From positions 1-64,000 of the forward strand of contig CAZOKL010000001.1 of the NCBI GenBank assembly GCA_964580305.1: a stretch of 64,000 nt of DNA, in the 5' to 3' direction. The translations under genes and the position numbers were made by a program. The stretch comes from Phocaeicola_A sp964580305 (lineage in GTDB: Bacteria; Bacteroidota; Bacteroidia; Bacteroidales; Bacteroidaceae). Below the pieces are notes generated by a model. The model ran no database searches and was not told the origin of the DNA. It saw only the letters and a program-made list of their open reading frames with translations. Positions within the stretch are counted from its first letter, which is position 1. Every line of letters starts with the position of its first letter. Below are positions 55,136 through 63,280 of this stretch, one piece after another.

Positions 55136-55798
55136 TTATTGCACTTTGTAAATATTCATCTCATCCTGAAAATCCTGAAGGATGTTGAACAGGTCTTGTT
55201 CGCCTGCCTTGCGTGCCTTGATGACCATTGTCACCTGATAGGTCGTGGCGCGTTCATGGTTCACTTGCTCCATTTCGTAGGAAGCAATGATGAAACCGCT
55301 GGCCAGAAGACGTTCGCGCACGGCATTCACCACTTCGCGCCGTGAGGTGGAAAACTCTATGTAGGAGCTTTTCATGCCGATGCTTTTGAACAAGTAGCTG
55401 AGCACCTCCAGACCCACGAGGGTGAGTACTGCGGCCGATATGCCCAGCCAGTACATGCCTGCACCAATGGTCATGCCGATGCCAGCCGTGGCCCAGATGC
55501 CTGCAGCCGTGGTCAGTCCGCGCACGATTTGTTTCTGGAAGATGATGGTGCCCGCACCGATGAAACCTATACCCGTTACCACCTGTGAGGCGATGCGGCT
55601 TGGGTCAAGGTTGACGCCCGGCTCTCCAATCAGTGCGTCGAAGCCGAATTGAGAGACAATCATGAGCAGCGCGCTGCCCAGCGATACGAGGAAATGGGTG
55701 CGATAGCCGGCTTCCTTGGCGCGATATTCGCGATCCAGTCCGATGAGTGCGCCCAATACGCCGGCCAAGAAGAGGCGGAAGATGAATTCTAATATCAT
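55136..55798 (-). CDS. MgtC/SapB family membrane protein
   Basis: A 220-residue protein with four or five N-terminal membrane segments carrying the MgtC motifs LAGVLGALIGLDREYRAKEAGYRTHFLVSLGSALLM and GIGFIGAGTI, followed by a soluble ACT-like domain (about 130-220). MgtC proteins modulate Mg2+ homeostasis and ATP synthase activity in pathogens; the role here is unproven. The start at 55798 is preferred over 55834 because a -7 box lies between them. Confidence 0.88.
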   Translation of the reverse strand: MILEFIFRLFLAGVLGALIGLDREYRAKEAGYRTHFLVSLGSALLMIVSQFGFDALIGEPGVNLDPSRIASQVVTGIGFIGAGTIIFQKQIVRGLTTAAGIWATAGIGMTIGAGMYWLGISAAVLTLVGLEVLSYLFKSIGMKSSYIEFSTSRREVVNAVRERLLASGFIIASYEMEQVNHERATTYQVTMVIKARKAGEQDLFNILQDFQDEMNIYKVQ

Positions 55799-55820
55799 AG
55801 CCTTATGGTTTATTTGTGCC

Positions 55821-55828
55821 CAAAGATA
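55821..55828 (-). promoter_or_regulatory. -7 promoter box for mgtC-like gene
   Basis: TATCTTTG on the minus strand, exact TAnnTTTG match, 22 nt ahead of the chosen start. Confidence 0.55.
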
Positions 55829-55915
55829 CGACAAACCTTCTGTCGGCCGTTCTGTTTCAGGGCGTTTTTTGGGACTCTGATTGTCGAATATTGTCTTCTT
55901 TTGCGGATAGGCAGT

Positions 55916-56503
55916 TCAGATGGATTGTCCTTTGAACACGCTGGACTCTTCCGTGGGTATCAGCTCGCCAATCAGCGTGATGTTGTTGGAATGGAAGTTC
56001 GGATAGATAGTGGCTGAGGCTTTGTTGCTCCCTTTGATTAGCGAGATGCTCACCCGTGCCGACAGCACCACGCCTATGACGCTCATGGTGAAGGTCACAT
56101 TGCCACGTTTGTCTGTTTCCATTTTGATGTTTGAAGCCCTTCCGTCCAACGTGATACCGCCCACACCGTTCGGTCCGCCGCTATAGAAGGGTGCCACTTG
56201 AACGGTTGCATACTCGTCGTGCAGTGAGATGAAGTTGGTTGTGGCACTGACAAAGGCTGTGTTGCCGCGCTTGAATTGCAGTTGTTTGGCCTCCAGCACG
56301 AAATCAAGTCCTTCCAGCGCTTTCACTGCCCGGACAAAGTTCAAGGAGTCAAGTTTGGCTTCCATCTGCTTACGCTGTTGGCGTTCATTCTGCCGGCTTT
56401 CACTCATGTTTTCCTGTTCGGAGCGTGTGTAGATTCGTTTTTCGGTTTGCGCCCATGCTGCCGTGCTGCACATCAGCATGAGCAAGAATAGCATTTTTTT
56501 CAT
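55916..56503 (-). CDS. DUF4251 exported protein
   Basis: A 195-residue protein with a signal peptide (MKKMLFLLMLMCSTAAWA) and a beta-rich C-terminal domain (about 85-195) matching DUF4251, a family found in Bacteroidota. A charged, possibly coiled-coil segment (residues 28-60) links the two. Function is unknown. A weak -7-like TTTATTTG lies about 30 nt upstream. It is not tightly linked to either neighbour. Confidence 0.75.
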   Translation of the reverse strand: MKKMLFLLMLMCSTAAWAQTEKRIYTRSEQENMSESRQNERQQRKQMEAKLDSLNFVRAVKALEGLDFVLEAKQLQFKRGNTAFVSATTNFISLHDEYATVQVAPFYSGGPNGVGGITLDGRASNIKMETDKRGNVTFTMSVIGVVLSARVSISLIKGSNKASATIYPNFHSNNITLIGELIPTEESSVFKGQSI

Positions 56504-56633
56504 AAGTCTTTGTTTTTTGTGTGTTATACAAATAAAGCAATGTTTTGCCGGAAACGGCTCGTCCGAAAACGAAGTTTATTGGTTTTTAATTCATTGATAA
56601 CATTTCTGTTAAACCCTGTATAAAGCACTCCGG

Positions 56634-57293
56634 TCAGAACCGGACGACCTGCCCGCCGTCCGACCCGGCATATCGGCGCAGGAGTTCCTGCATGTAGCTG
56701 CCCGCTTCGTCCAGTCCTTCTTCGCCGCCATATCCGTTGATGACGGTCAGCAGGTGTGTGGTCTGGAGGGTGAGTTTGGTGCGTTCGTTGTCGCTGGTGG
56801 GAGTCCCGATGCCTCCCCGTGCATCTCGATAGACAGGCATCCCTTCGATGTTGAGCGGCCCGCGCCCGATGCCTTCGTAAGGTTCTCCGGCCTTTCCGAT
56901 GCCCAGCGTGAGTGTGTCTCCCTCAATTTTGTCAGCGTCAAATCCGCCTATGGAATATCCGCTGGCGATGGATACCACGTTGATGAGGTCGACAAGTGTG
57001 TCAATTTGATAGAGTGGGTGGCCTTTCAGGATGCGTCGGCACAGAGCTTCGGCCGAAGGGCGGTAACGGCTCGGATCCTTGCCACACCGTTTGTAGGCTT
57101 CACGGGTGGCCTGGATGGCCGGTATGGTTTTGATGGACTCGGTTGTGTAACGTTGGCGATAGTCGTGCGTGAAACGTTCGATTTCCTGCCATAGCGGTTC
57201 GCAGTAGGTCGTGTTATGCACTTCGGCCAGTATGGCCAGCCCGCGAAATTGTGGGCAAATCTTTTTCATTTCTTCAGTAACGAGGATATTCAT
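56634..57293 (-). CDS. B3/B4 (PheT-like) domain protein
   Basis: A 219-residue soluble protein homologous to the B3/B4 domain of phenylalanyl-tRNA synthetase beta chains (SYRPSAEALCRRILKG-type region, LVDLINVVSIASGYSIGGFDADKI, TKLTLQTTHLLTVING). Stand-alone versions may edit or bind amino acids or aminoacyl-tRNA; the function is unproven. The start at 57293 (MNILVTEEMKKICPQ) is preferred to 57395 because a consensus -7 box lies between them. Confidence 0.8.
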   Translation of the reverse strand: MNILVTEEMKKICPQFRGLAILAEVHNTTYCEPLWQEIERFTHDYRQRYTTESIKTIPAIQATREAYKRCGKDPSRYRPSAEALCRRILKGHPLYQIDTLVDLINVVSIASGYSIGGFDADKIEGDTLTLGIGKAGEPYEGIGRGPLNIEGMPVYRDARGGIGTPTSDNERTKLTLQTTHLLTVINGYGGEEGLDEAGSYMQELLRRYAGSDGGQVVRF

Positions 57294-57331
57294 GTTTCTA
57301 AGTTTTTTGTCTAAATGATGAATTACGTAAG

Positions 57332-57339
57332 CAAAAGTA
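57332..57339 (-). promoter_or_regulatory. -7 promoter box for B3/B4 gene
   Basis: TACTTTTG followed by C on the minus strand, exact TAnnTTTG match, 38 nt ahead of the start. Confidence 0.55.
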
Positions 57340-57456
57340 CGCCAAACTTGCGGATAAACGTCGCACAGGAAAGTGATTAGTGTGCAATGTGGCAATAAAA
57401 TCTCTTTAAAATATGTTTTTTATACGTTCTATTAATCCGATATCCGAAAGATACAT

Positions 57457-57464
57457 TATTTTTG
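57457..57464 (+). promoter_or_regulatory. -7 promoter box for glsA-glsB
   Basis: TATTTTTG followed by CA, exact TAnnTTTG match, 35 nt ahead of glsA. Confidence 0.6.
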
Positions 57465-57498
57465 CAACGCTTTACTAAGTATTTGGATTGGAATAAGA

Positions 57499-58323
57499 AT
57501 GACAGCTAATTCGTCGTTTTTGATAGACGTGGATCGGATATTGCATGCCAAGGCAGGGAAAAAGGCAAAGTATGTTCCCCGTTTTGTTGTGTCATATCTG
57601 AAACGCATCATACATCAGGATGAAATCAATGAATTTCTGATCAGTGTTGAAGGAAAAGTCGGAATTGACTTCCTGGAAGAAGGAATGCATTTCCTGGACA
57701 CCAAGCTGGAGGTGAAAGGTTTGGAAAACCTTCCAGACGACCATCGCTTTTACACGTTCGTAAGCAATCACCCGCTGGGTGGTCAGGACGGAGTAGCATT
57801 GGGTTATCTGTTGGGCAAGCATTATAACGGCAAGATTAAATATCTGGTCAATGACCTCCTGATGAATCTCAAAGGATTGGCACCCCTCTTCATTCCTATC
57901 AACAAGACCGGCTCCCAAGCAAGGGATTTTCCTCAGATGGTGGAAGCCGGATTTAGTTCAGACAATCATATCATCATGTTCCCGGCAGGACTGTGCTCAC
58001 GTCGGCAGAAGCACGGAGTCATTCGTGACTTGGAGTGGAAGAAAGCTTTCATTGTGAAGAGTGTGCAGCATCAGCGTGATGTCGTGCCCATTCATTTCGA
58101 GGGACGCAATTCCGACTTTTTCTACAATCTGGCTAATGTCTGCAAAGTCTTAGGTATTAAATTCAACATAGCCATGCTTTATCTGGCCGATGAGATGTTT
58201 AAGAATCGGCATAAGACGTTCCGTGTGACCATTGGCAAGCCTATCCCCTGGCAAACTTTCGACAAAACAAAAACAGCAACCGAGTGGGCGGAATACGTAA
58301 AGACGATTGTCTATAACTTGTAA
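57499..58323 (+). CDS. glsA: Glycine-lipid O-acyltransferase (PlsC-like)
   Basis: A 274-residue PlsC-type acyltransferase. The active-site region is SNHPLGGQDG, with His91 and Asp97, giving HX5D instead of the standard HX4D. The block FPAGLCSRRQ later in the sequence fits motif III. It is followed after 17 nt by a GNAT hemolysin-like acyltransferase. In Bacteroides thetaiotaomicron such a pair (GlsA/GlsB) makes glycine lipids: GlsB N-acylates glycine, then GlsA adds a second acyl chain. The assignment rests on this pairing and the similarity seen. Confidence 0.75.
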   Translation: MTANSSFLIDVDRILHAKAGKKAKYVPRFVVSYLKRIIHQDEINEFLISVEGKVGIDFLEEGMHFLDTKLEVKGLENLPDDHRFYTFVSNHPLGGQDGVALGYLLGKHYNGKIKYLVNDLLMNLKGLAPLFIPINKTGSQARDFPQMVEAGFSSDNHIIMFPAGLCSRRQKHGVIRDLEWKKAFIVKSVQHQRDVVPIHFEGRNSDFFYNLANVCKVLGIKFNIAMLYLADEMFKNRHKTFRVTIGKPIPWQTFDKTKTATEWAEYVKTIVYNL

Positions 58324-58340
58324 TTGAAAAATCAATATAT

Positions 58341-59327
58341 ATGGAAGAAATTATCGCACCGATAGCGAAAGAAGTTTTGAAGTCAGAGCTTACGGAAGAC
58401 AAAAGGCTTCGCTTTACAAACAGGAGCAACAATGAAATCTACATAGTTACGTATCAAGATTCGCCAAATGTGCTGCGTGAGATTGGACGTTTGCGCGAGA
58501 TTGCGTTTCGCATGGCCGGAGGAGGAACGGGCAAGTCGCTTGATCTCGATGAGTATGACACTATGGAGAACCCTTACAAGCAGTTGATTGTTTGGAATCC
58601 CGAAGCCGAGGAACTTATCGGAGGCTATCGCTACTTGAAAGGCACTGACGTGGAATTTGACGAGAATGGTCAACCACGCTTGGCCACAGCGCATATGTTT
58701 CACTTCTCGGATACGTTTATCAAAGACTATCTGCCCACGACCATTGAGTTGGGGCGTTCTTTCGTCACTTTGGAATATCAGTCGACAAGAGCCGGTTCGA
58801 AGGGGTTGTTTGCACTTGATAATCTGTGGGATGGATTGGGAGCGCTTACCGTCGTGATGCCCGAGGTGAGATATTTCTTTGGAAAGGTGACCATGTATCC
58901 TTCTTACAGTCACTTCGGACGTGACATGATTCTTTACTTCCTTAATAAACATTTTGCCGACAAGGACAACCTCATCACTCCCATGAAGCCTCTGATGCTT
59001 GAAACAGACCCGAGGCTGCTGGAAAAGATTTTCTGCAAGGACAAGTTTAAGGAAGATTATAAAATTCTGAACACCGAAGTGCGTAAGCTGGGATATAACA
59101 TCCCACCGTTGGTGAACGCTTACATGGGACTGTCGCCCACGATGCGCATGTTTGGCACAGCCATTAATTATGGTTTCGGCGATGTGGAGGAGACGGGTAT
59201 CCTTATAGCTGTGGACGAGATTCTGGAGGAAAAGCGCATCCGGCATATCGAGTCGTTTGTTAAGCAACACCCTGAGGCGCTGAAAATTACTTCGGGAGCT
59301 AACAAAGTGATTTATAAAGCTAACTAA
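58341..59327 (+). CDS. glsB: Glycine-lipid N-acyltransferase (GNAT/hemolysin-like)
   Basis: A 328-residue member of the OlsB/hemolysin-like GNAT family (REIGRLREIAFRMAGGGTGKSLDLDEYD; ELIGGYRYLKG; TIELGRSFVTLEYQSTRAGSKGLFALDNLWDGLG). It is expected to transfer a 3-hydroxyacyl chain to the amino group of glycine, the first step in glycine-lipid (commendamide-type) synthesis. It is in the same operon as glsA and ends before a strong terminator. Confidence 0.78.
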   Translation: MEEIIAPIAKEVLKSELTEDKRLRFTNRSNNEIYIVTYQDSPNVLREIGRLREIAFRMAGGGTGKSLDLDEYDTMENPYKQLIVWNPEAEELIGGYRYLKGTDVEFDENGQPRLATAHMFHFSDTFIKDYLPTTIELGRSFVTLEYQSTRAGSKGLFALDNLWDGLGALTVVMPEVRYFFGKVTMYPSYSHFGRDMILYFLNKHFADKDNLITPMKPLMLETDPRLLEKIFCKDKFKEDYKILNTEVRKLGYNIPPLVNAYMGLSPTMRMFGTAINYGFGDVEETGILIAVDEILEEKRIRHIESFVKQHPEALKITSGANKVIYKAN

Positions 59328-59344
59328 GATTTAATAGATAAAGG

Positions 59345-59394
59345 ACGACGGACAGTCAGCCCTCTGATGGAGGACTGGCTGTCCGTCGTTTTTT
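59345..59394. terminator. Bidirectional terminator between glsB and dgt
   Basis: An 11-bp stem (59345-59355 with 59379-59389) with further pairing inside, followed by TTTTTAT, between convergent genes. Confidence 0.85.
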
Positions 59395-60724
59395 ATACGG
59401 CCGGCAGACTGTTGCCGTTGATTTTACGGAAGAGGTCGAGGGCATAGATGTCTGTCATGCCTGACAGATAGTCAAGCACAGCCTGGATGCGACCGTAGAG
59501 CGTCGGAGCGTGCACGTCATACTGCTCCGACACGCGGTTAATGAGCAGTTGCGAGTAGGCTTTTTCGGGCGATATGACGGCTTCTATGAGCAAGTCGAGC
59601 AGGGTCATGATGATTTTGAAGCCGGCCAACTCGATGTCGACCACATCCTTTGAACGATAGATTTTCTCATACGCTTTGCGTGAACAGGCTTCGTAGGCCT
59701 CCTTCACCGGAGAGTTGATGCGCTCCGTGAGACATCCGTGGAAGGTGCCGGCGAGCAACTCCTCTTCGTGTGCGACAAAGGCTTGCGTGCATTCCTTCAC
59801 CAGAGTGCCGATGACCGACGAGCGAAGGTAGGCCACTTGCTCGTTTACATCCTTCACCATGTGGCAGATGCCGGAAATGTGCTCCCGCTTCTTTCCCTCG
59901 AAGAATCCCAAGAATAGTTGACGTATTTCCTCCGTGCTCACCAGTTTCAGCTTGTGTGCATCTTCCATATCCATCACCTGATAGCAGATGTCATCGGCCG
60001 CTTCCACCAGATAGACCAACGGGTGGCGGACGTAGCGGAGCGGTTCGCCTTCGCGGCTCAGCTGAGTCAGGCCGAGTTCGTCGGCAATGCGCCGGAAGTC
60101 GTTCACTTCACTGCTGAAGAATCCGAACTTCATCTTTTCGCCTGCCAGGGTGGAGACATACGGGTATTTCACAATGGAAGCCAGTGTGGAGTATGTCATG
60201 ACGAAGCCTCCCTGCCGACGGCCTCTGAACTGGTGGGTGAGCAGGCGGAAGGCATTGGCGTTTCCTTCGAAATGTATCAGGTCTTGCCATTCGATTTCCG
60301 ACAGTTTTTCTCGCAGTTGCAGCCCGTTTCCTTCGGAGAAGTAGGTGCCGATGGCACGTTCGCCCGAGTGCCCGAAAGGCGGATTTCCCATGTCATGGGC
60401 CAGGCAGGCGGCTGACACGATGGCACCGATTTCCGACAGATGGCTGTCGCATAGTTCGGGATGGAGCTTGAGCAGCTGTTTGGCAGAGTCGTTGCCCAGC
60501 GAACGTCCCACGCACGACACCTCCAGACTGTGAGTCAGACGGTTATGTACGAAGACGCTGCCCGGCAGGGGGAACACCTGTGTCTTGTTCTGCAGGCGAC
60601 GGAAGGGAGCGGAGAAAATCAGCCTGTCATAGTCGCGCTGGAACTCCGTGCGGTCGTCTTTTCGCTTTGCATGGAGCTCTTCCAAGCCGAACCGTTTGTT
60701 TGATAAGAGTTGTTTCCAGTTCAT
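59393..60724 (-). CDS. dgt: Deoxyguanosinetriphosphate triphosphohydrolase
   Basis: A 443-residue HD-domain dNTPase that cuts dGTP or other dNTPs to the nucleoside and triphosphate. Metal-binding histidines and aspartates are seen in NRLTHSLEVS (His65) and CLAHDMGNPPFGHSGE (His110-Asp111), plus VEAADDICYQVMD. The length is normal. A -7 box lies 28 nt upstream. It is divergent from dut, with both genes acting on dNTP pools. Confidence 0.93.
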   Translation of the reverse strand: MNWKQLLSNKRFGLEELHAKRKDDRTEFQRDYDRLIFSAPFRRLQNKTQVFPLPGSVFVHNRLTHSLEVSCVGRSLGNDSAKQLLKLHPELCDSHLSEIGAIVSAACLAHDMGNPPFGHSGERAIGTYFSEGNGLQLREKLSEIEWQDLIHFEGNANAFRLLTHQFRGRRQGGFVMTYSTLASIVKYPYVSTLAGEKMKFGFFSSEVNDFRRIADELGLTQLSREGEPLRYVRHPLVYLVEAADDICYQVMDMEDAHKLKLVSTEEIRQLFLGFFEGKKREHISGICHMVKDVNEQVAYLRSSVIGTLVKECTQAFVAHEEELLAGTFHGCLTERINSPVKEAYEACSRKAYEKIYRSKDVVDIELAGFKIIMTLLDLLIEAVISPEKAYSQLLINRVSEQYDVHAPTLYGRIQAVLDYLSGMTDIYALDLFRKINGNSLPAV

Positions 60725-60752
60725 AGTGTGGTGTGCATCATTGGTCTGTCGG

Positions 60753-60760
60753 CAAAGTTA
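60753..60760 (-). promoter_or_regulatory. -7 promoter box for dgt
   Basis: TAACTTTG followed by C on the minus strand, exact TAnnTTTG match, 28 nt ahead of dgt. Confidence 0.55.
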
Positions 60761-60811
60761 CGATTTTCGTCCTATTTTCCCTCTGTTGTGGCCAAGGATT
60801 CGGGCCGACCG

Positions 60812-60899
60812 CGGAAAGGAGGCCGGGCGAGGACGGAATAGAGGGTAGCCGACCACGGAAAGGAGGGCGCGTTTGGGCGGAGTAAAGCCCGTCCGCGGA
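60812..60899 (+). repeat. 22-bp tandem repeat array F
   Basis: Four units start at 60812, 60834, 60856 and 60878 (cores CGGAAAGGAGGC, CGGAATAGAGGG, CGGAAAGGAGGG, CGGAGTAAAGCC), exactly 88 bp. It lies in the 304-nt divergent gap between dgt and dut (60725-61028). The only other signals there are the dgt -7 box and a five-of-six -7 match for dut (TATATTCG, 60990-60997). Confidence 0.9.
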
Positions 60900-61028
60900 C
60901 TTTGCCGGAAGCGGGTCGTGGCATTCGGAGTTTTTGGAACAGGCTCTTAAATTATTGAAAATCTTTCCTCCTATGTTTCCCGAAATACCTATATTCGCAT
61001 AATAATAGAATCTCTTTAAACTTAACTT

Positions 61029-61463
61029 ATGAACGTACAAATCATCAATAAGTCAAAACATCCCTTGCCCGCCTATGCCACTGCACTGTCGGCCGGTATG
61101 GATTTGCGTGCCAATCTGGATGCCCCCATCGTGCTGAAACCTTTGCAGCGTTGCCTGGTGCCGACGGGGCTTTACATTGCCTTGCCTGAAGGCTATGAGG
61201 CGCAAGTGCGTCCGCGCAGTGGTTTGGCCATCAAAAAAGGAATCGGGGTGCTTAATGCTCCGGGCACTATTGATGCTGACTATCGGGGTGAAATCTGTGT
61301 CATTCTGGTCAATCTTTCGTCGGAAGACTTCGTGGTGGAAGACGGCGAGCGCATCGCCCAGATGGTGGTGGCACGCTACGAACAGGTGCATTGGAGCGAA
61401 GTGGACGTGCTTGACGACACCGAACGCGGAGCCGGAGGATTCGGCCACACGGGAAAGGAGTGA
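61029..61463 (+). CDS. dut: Deoxyuridine 5'-triphosphate nucleotidohydrolase
   Basis: A 144-residue trimeric dUTPase with all five motifs: AGMDLRA, RPRSGLA (61-67), GTIDADYRGE (79-88), GERIAQMV and the C-terminal GAGGFGHTG (134-142). It hydrolyses dUTP to dUMP, keeping uracil out of DNA. Downstream come a TPR lipoprotein (start 3 nt after the stop) and a DUF4292 lipoprotein, an order common in Bacteroidota. Confidence 0.95.
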   Translation: MNVQIINKSKHPLPAYATALSAGMDLRANLDAPIVLKPLQRCLVPTGLYIALPEGYEAQVRPRSGLAIKKGIGVLNAPGTIDADYRGEICVILVNLSSEDFVVEDGERIAQMVVARYEQVHWSEVDVLDDTERGAGGFGHTGKE

Positions 61464-61465
61464 GG

Positions 61466-63280
61466 ATGAAGGTAATAAATTCGTGGACTATGAAACTGAC
61501 AACTGCCCTTATGATACCTCCGTTGCACGGTGTTTCCCTCTGTGCCGTGTGTTGCGTGTTGATGTTGGCCGCCTCCTGCAAGTCGGTGTCGCAGACCATC
61601 GCACCGTTGGGCAAGGCAACAATCTCGGAAATGCCGCTGACAGACGACGAGGAACGAAAGTTCGAATATTTCCTCATCGAGGCCTCCCGCCTGAAACTGG
61701 CCGGTAACTACGACGCAGCACTTGAAATGTATGAACACTGTCTGAGCATCGACTCCACATCGGCCACGGTGCTTTATGAGATGGCTTCCTTCTACACTGT
61801 GATGGGGCTTAAACAGAAAGCCGAGGCTTGTTTCGAGCGAGCCGTCGAGCTGAATCCTGATAATTTTTGGTACAAACAGACACTGGCAGCCTTTTATCAA
61901 CAGAGCGGACAAATAGACAAGGCGATTGCTGTCTACGAGGCGATGGCTTCACAATTTTCCCAGCGTAGCGAGTCGCTGATGACGCTCGTCGCGCTCTATG
62001 GGGAGAAGGAAGACTATCCGAATGTGATTCATGCGCTTGACCGCCTGGAGGTGAAGGAAGGAAAGTCTGAACAGTTTTCGATGCAAAAGTTCCGCATCTA
62101 TCTTCAGATGGACAGCACGGCACGTGCTTTCCGGGAGATAGAAGGACTGGTGAAGGAATATCCGAACGACACCCGTTACAAGCTGATTTTGGGCGGTGTC
62201 TATCTGGACAACAACCGGCTGGACGATGCCTACCACACTATCTGTGAAGTGTTGAGCGAGGAACCAGACAATGCGCAGGCGCAACTTGCCGTGGCTTCTT
62301 ACTACCAACGTGCAGGCAACGACTCTTTATACAATGTGAACCTGAACAAGGCACTTCTCAATGAAAAACTCGACACACCCACGCGCCTTGACATTATGCG
62401 CCAGCTCATCATCGATGCCGAACAGGTTGGTGACACACTCCGTGTGATGGATATGTTTCGCAAGGTCATCCCCCTTGAACAGGAAGTGGCCGACTTGAGC
62501 ATGCTTTGTGCACAATACATGATTACGAAGAAGATGCCTGAAGACCGCATCAAGCGCGTGTTGAACCACATCCTCAAGATAGAGCCCGACAACACGGTGG
62601 CTCGTTTGCAACTGTTGAGTTATGCCGTGAAGGAGAATGATTATGAGGATGCCATTGCCATCTGTCGTCCGGCCTTGGAATACAATCCGGAGGTCATCGA
62701 GTTCTATTATTATCTGGGCATATCCTACTATCAGGCTGGGAGCAAAGACGATGCACTCACCACCTTCCAGAAAGGTGTGAAGCAAGCCACTGAAAAGAGC
62801 GACAAGAATATCATTTCAGACTTCTATCAGATGATTGGTGATTTATATCATGAGAGGAAGGAAGACACGCTGGCCTATGCAGCATACGACTCGTCATTGG
62901 TGTACAATCCTGCCAACATCGTGACTCTGAACAATTATGCTTATTTCCTATCTCTCAAGCGCAAAGACCTTGATCGTGCCGAGGAGATGAGTTATAAGAC
63001 GGTCAAGGCCGAGCCGCAGAACAGCACTTACCTTGATACGTATGCTTGGATTCTCTTTGAGAAGGGACGCTACACGGAAGCCAAACTCTACATTGACGAC
63101 GCCATAAAGAACGAAAAAACACCCAGTGCTACAGTGACGGAACACTGTGGTGACATCTATTACATGACGGGTGACGTGGAAAAAGCGTTGGAATATTGGC
63201 AGAAGGCTTTGAAAATGGACGACAACGAATCAAAGACACTCGAGCGCAAGATTAAACTGAAAAAATACATTGCCGAATGA
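61466..63280 (+). CDS. TPR-repeat lipoprotein
   Basis: A 604-residue protein with a lipobox LAASC (Cys38) after a hydrophobic signal. The rest consists of tandem tetratricopeptide repeats (for example YDAALEMYEHCLSIDSTSATVLYEMASFYTVMGLKQKAEACFERAVELNPDN). TPR arrays bind partner proteins, so an envelope scaffold role is likely; the partner is unknown. The ATG at 61466 has an AGGAG 5 nt upstream, which is rare in this phylum; a GTG at 61460 overlapping the dut stop is the alternative start. It overlaps the next gene as ATGA. Confidence 0.85.
   Translation: MKVINSWTMKLTTALMIPPLHGVSLCAVCCVLMLAASCKSVSQTIAPLGKATISEMPLTDDEERKFEYFLIEASRLKLAGNYDAALEMYEHCLSIDSTSATVLYEMASFYTVMGLKQKAEACFERAVELNPDNFWYKQTLAAFYQQSGQIDKAIAVYEAMASQFSQRSESLMTLVALYGEKEDYPNVIHALDRLEVKEGKSEQFSMQKFRIYLQMDSTARAFREIEGLVKEYPNDTRYKLILGGVYLDNNRLDDAYHTICEVLSEEPDNAQAQLAVASYYQRAGNDSLYNVNLNKALLNEKLDTPTRLDIMRQLIIDAEQVGDTLRVMDMFRKVIPLEQEVADLSMLCAQYMITKKMPEDRIKRVLNHILKIEPDNTVARLQLLSYAVKENDYEDAIAICRPALEYNPEVIEFYYYLGISYYQAGSKDDALTTFQKGVKQATEKSDKNIISDFYQMIGDLYHERKEDTLAYAAYDSSLVYNPANIVTLNNYAYFLSLKRKDLDRAEEMSYKTVKAEPQNSTYLDTYAWILFEKGRYTEAKLYIDDAIKNEKTPSATVTEHCGDIYYMTGDVEKALEYWQKALKMDDNESKTLERKIKLKKYIAE

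Noticed and set aside
8374..60899. CRISPR interpretation of the 22-bp arrays
   Set aside because: There are no spacers between identical repeats; the units abut, vary along their length, and no cas genes are present.
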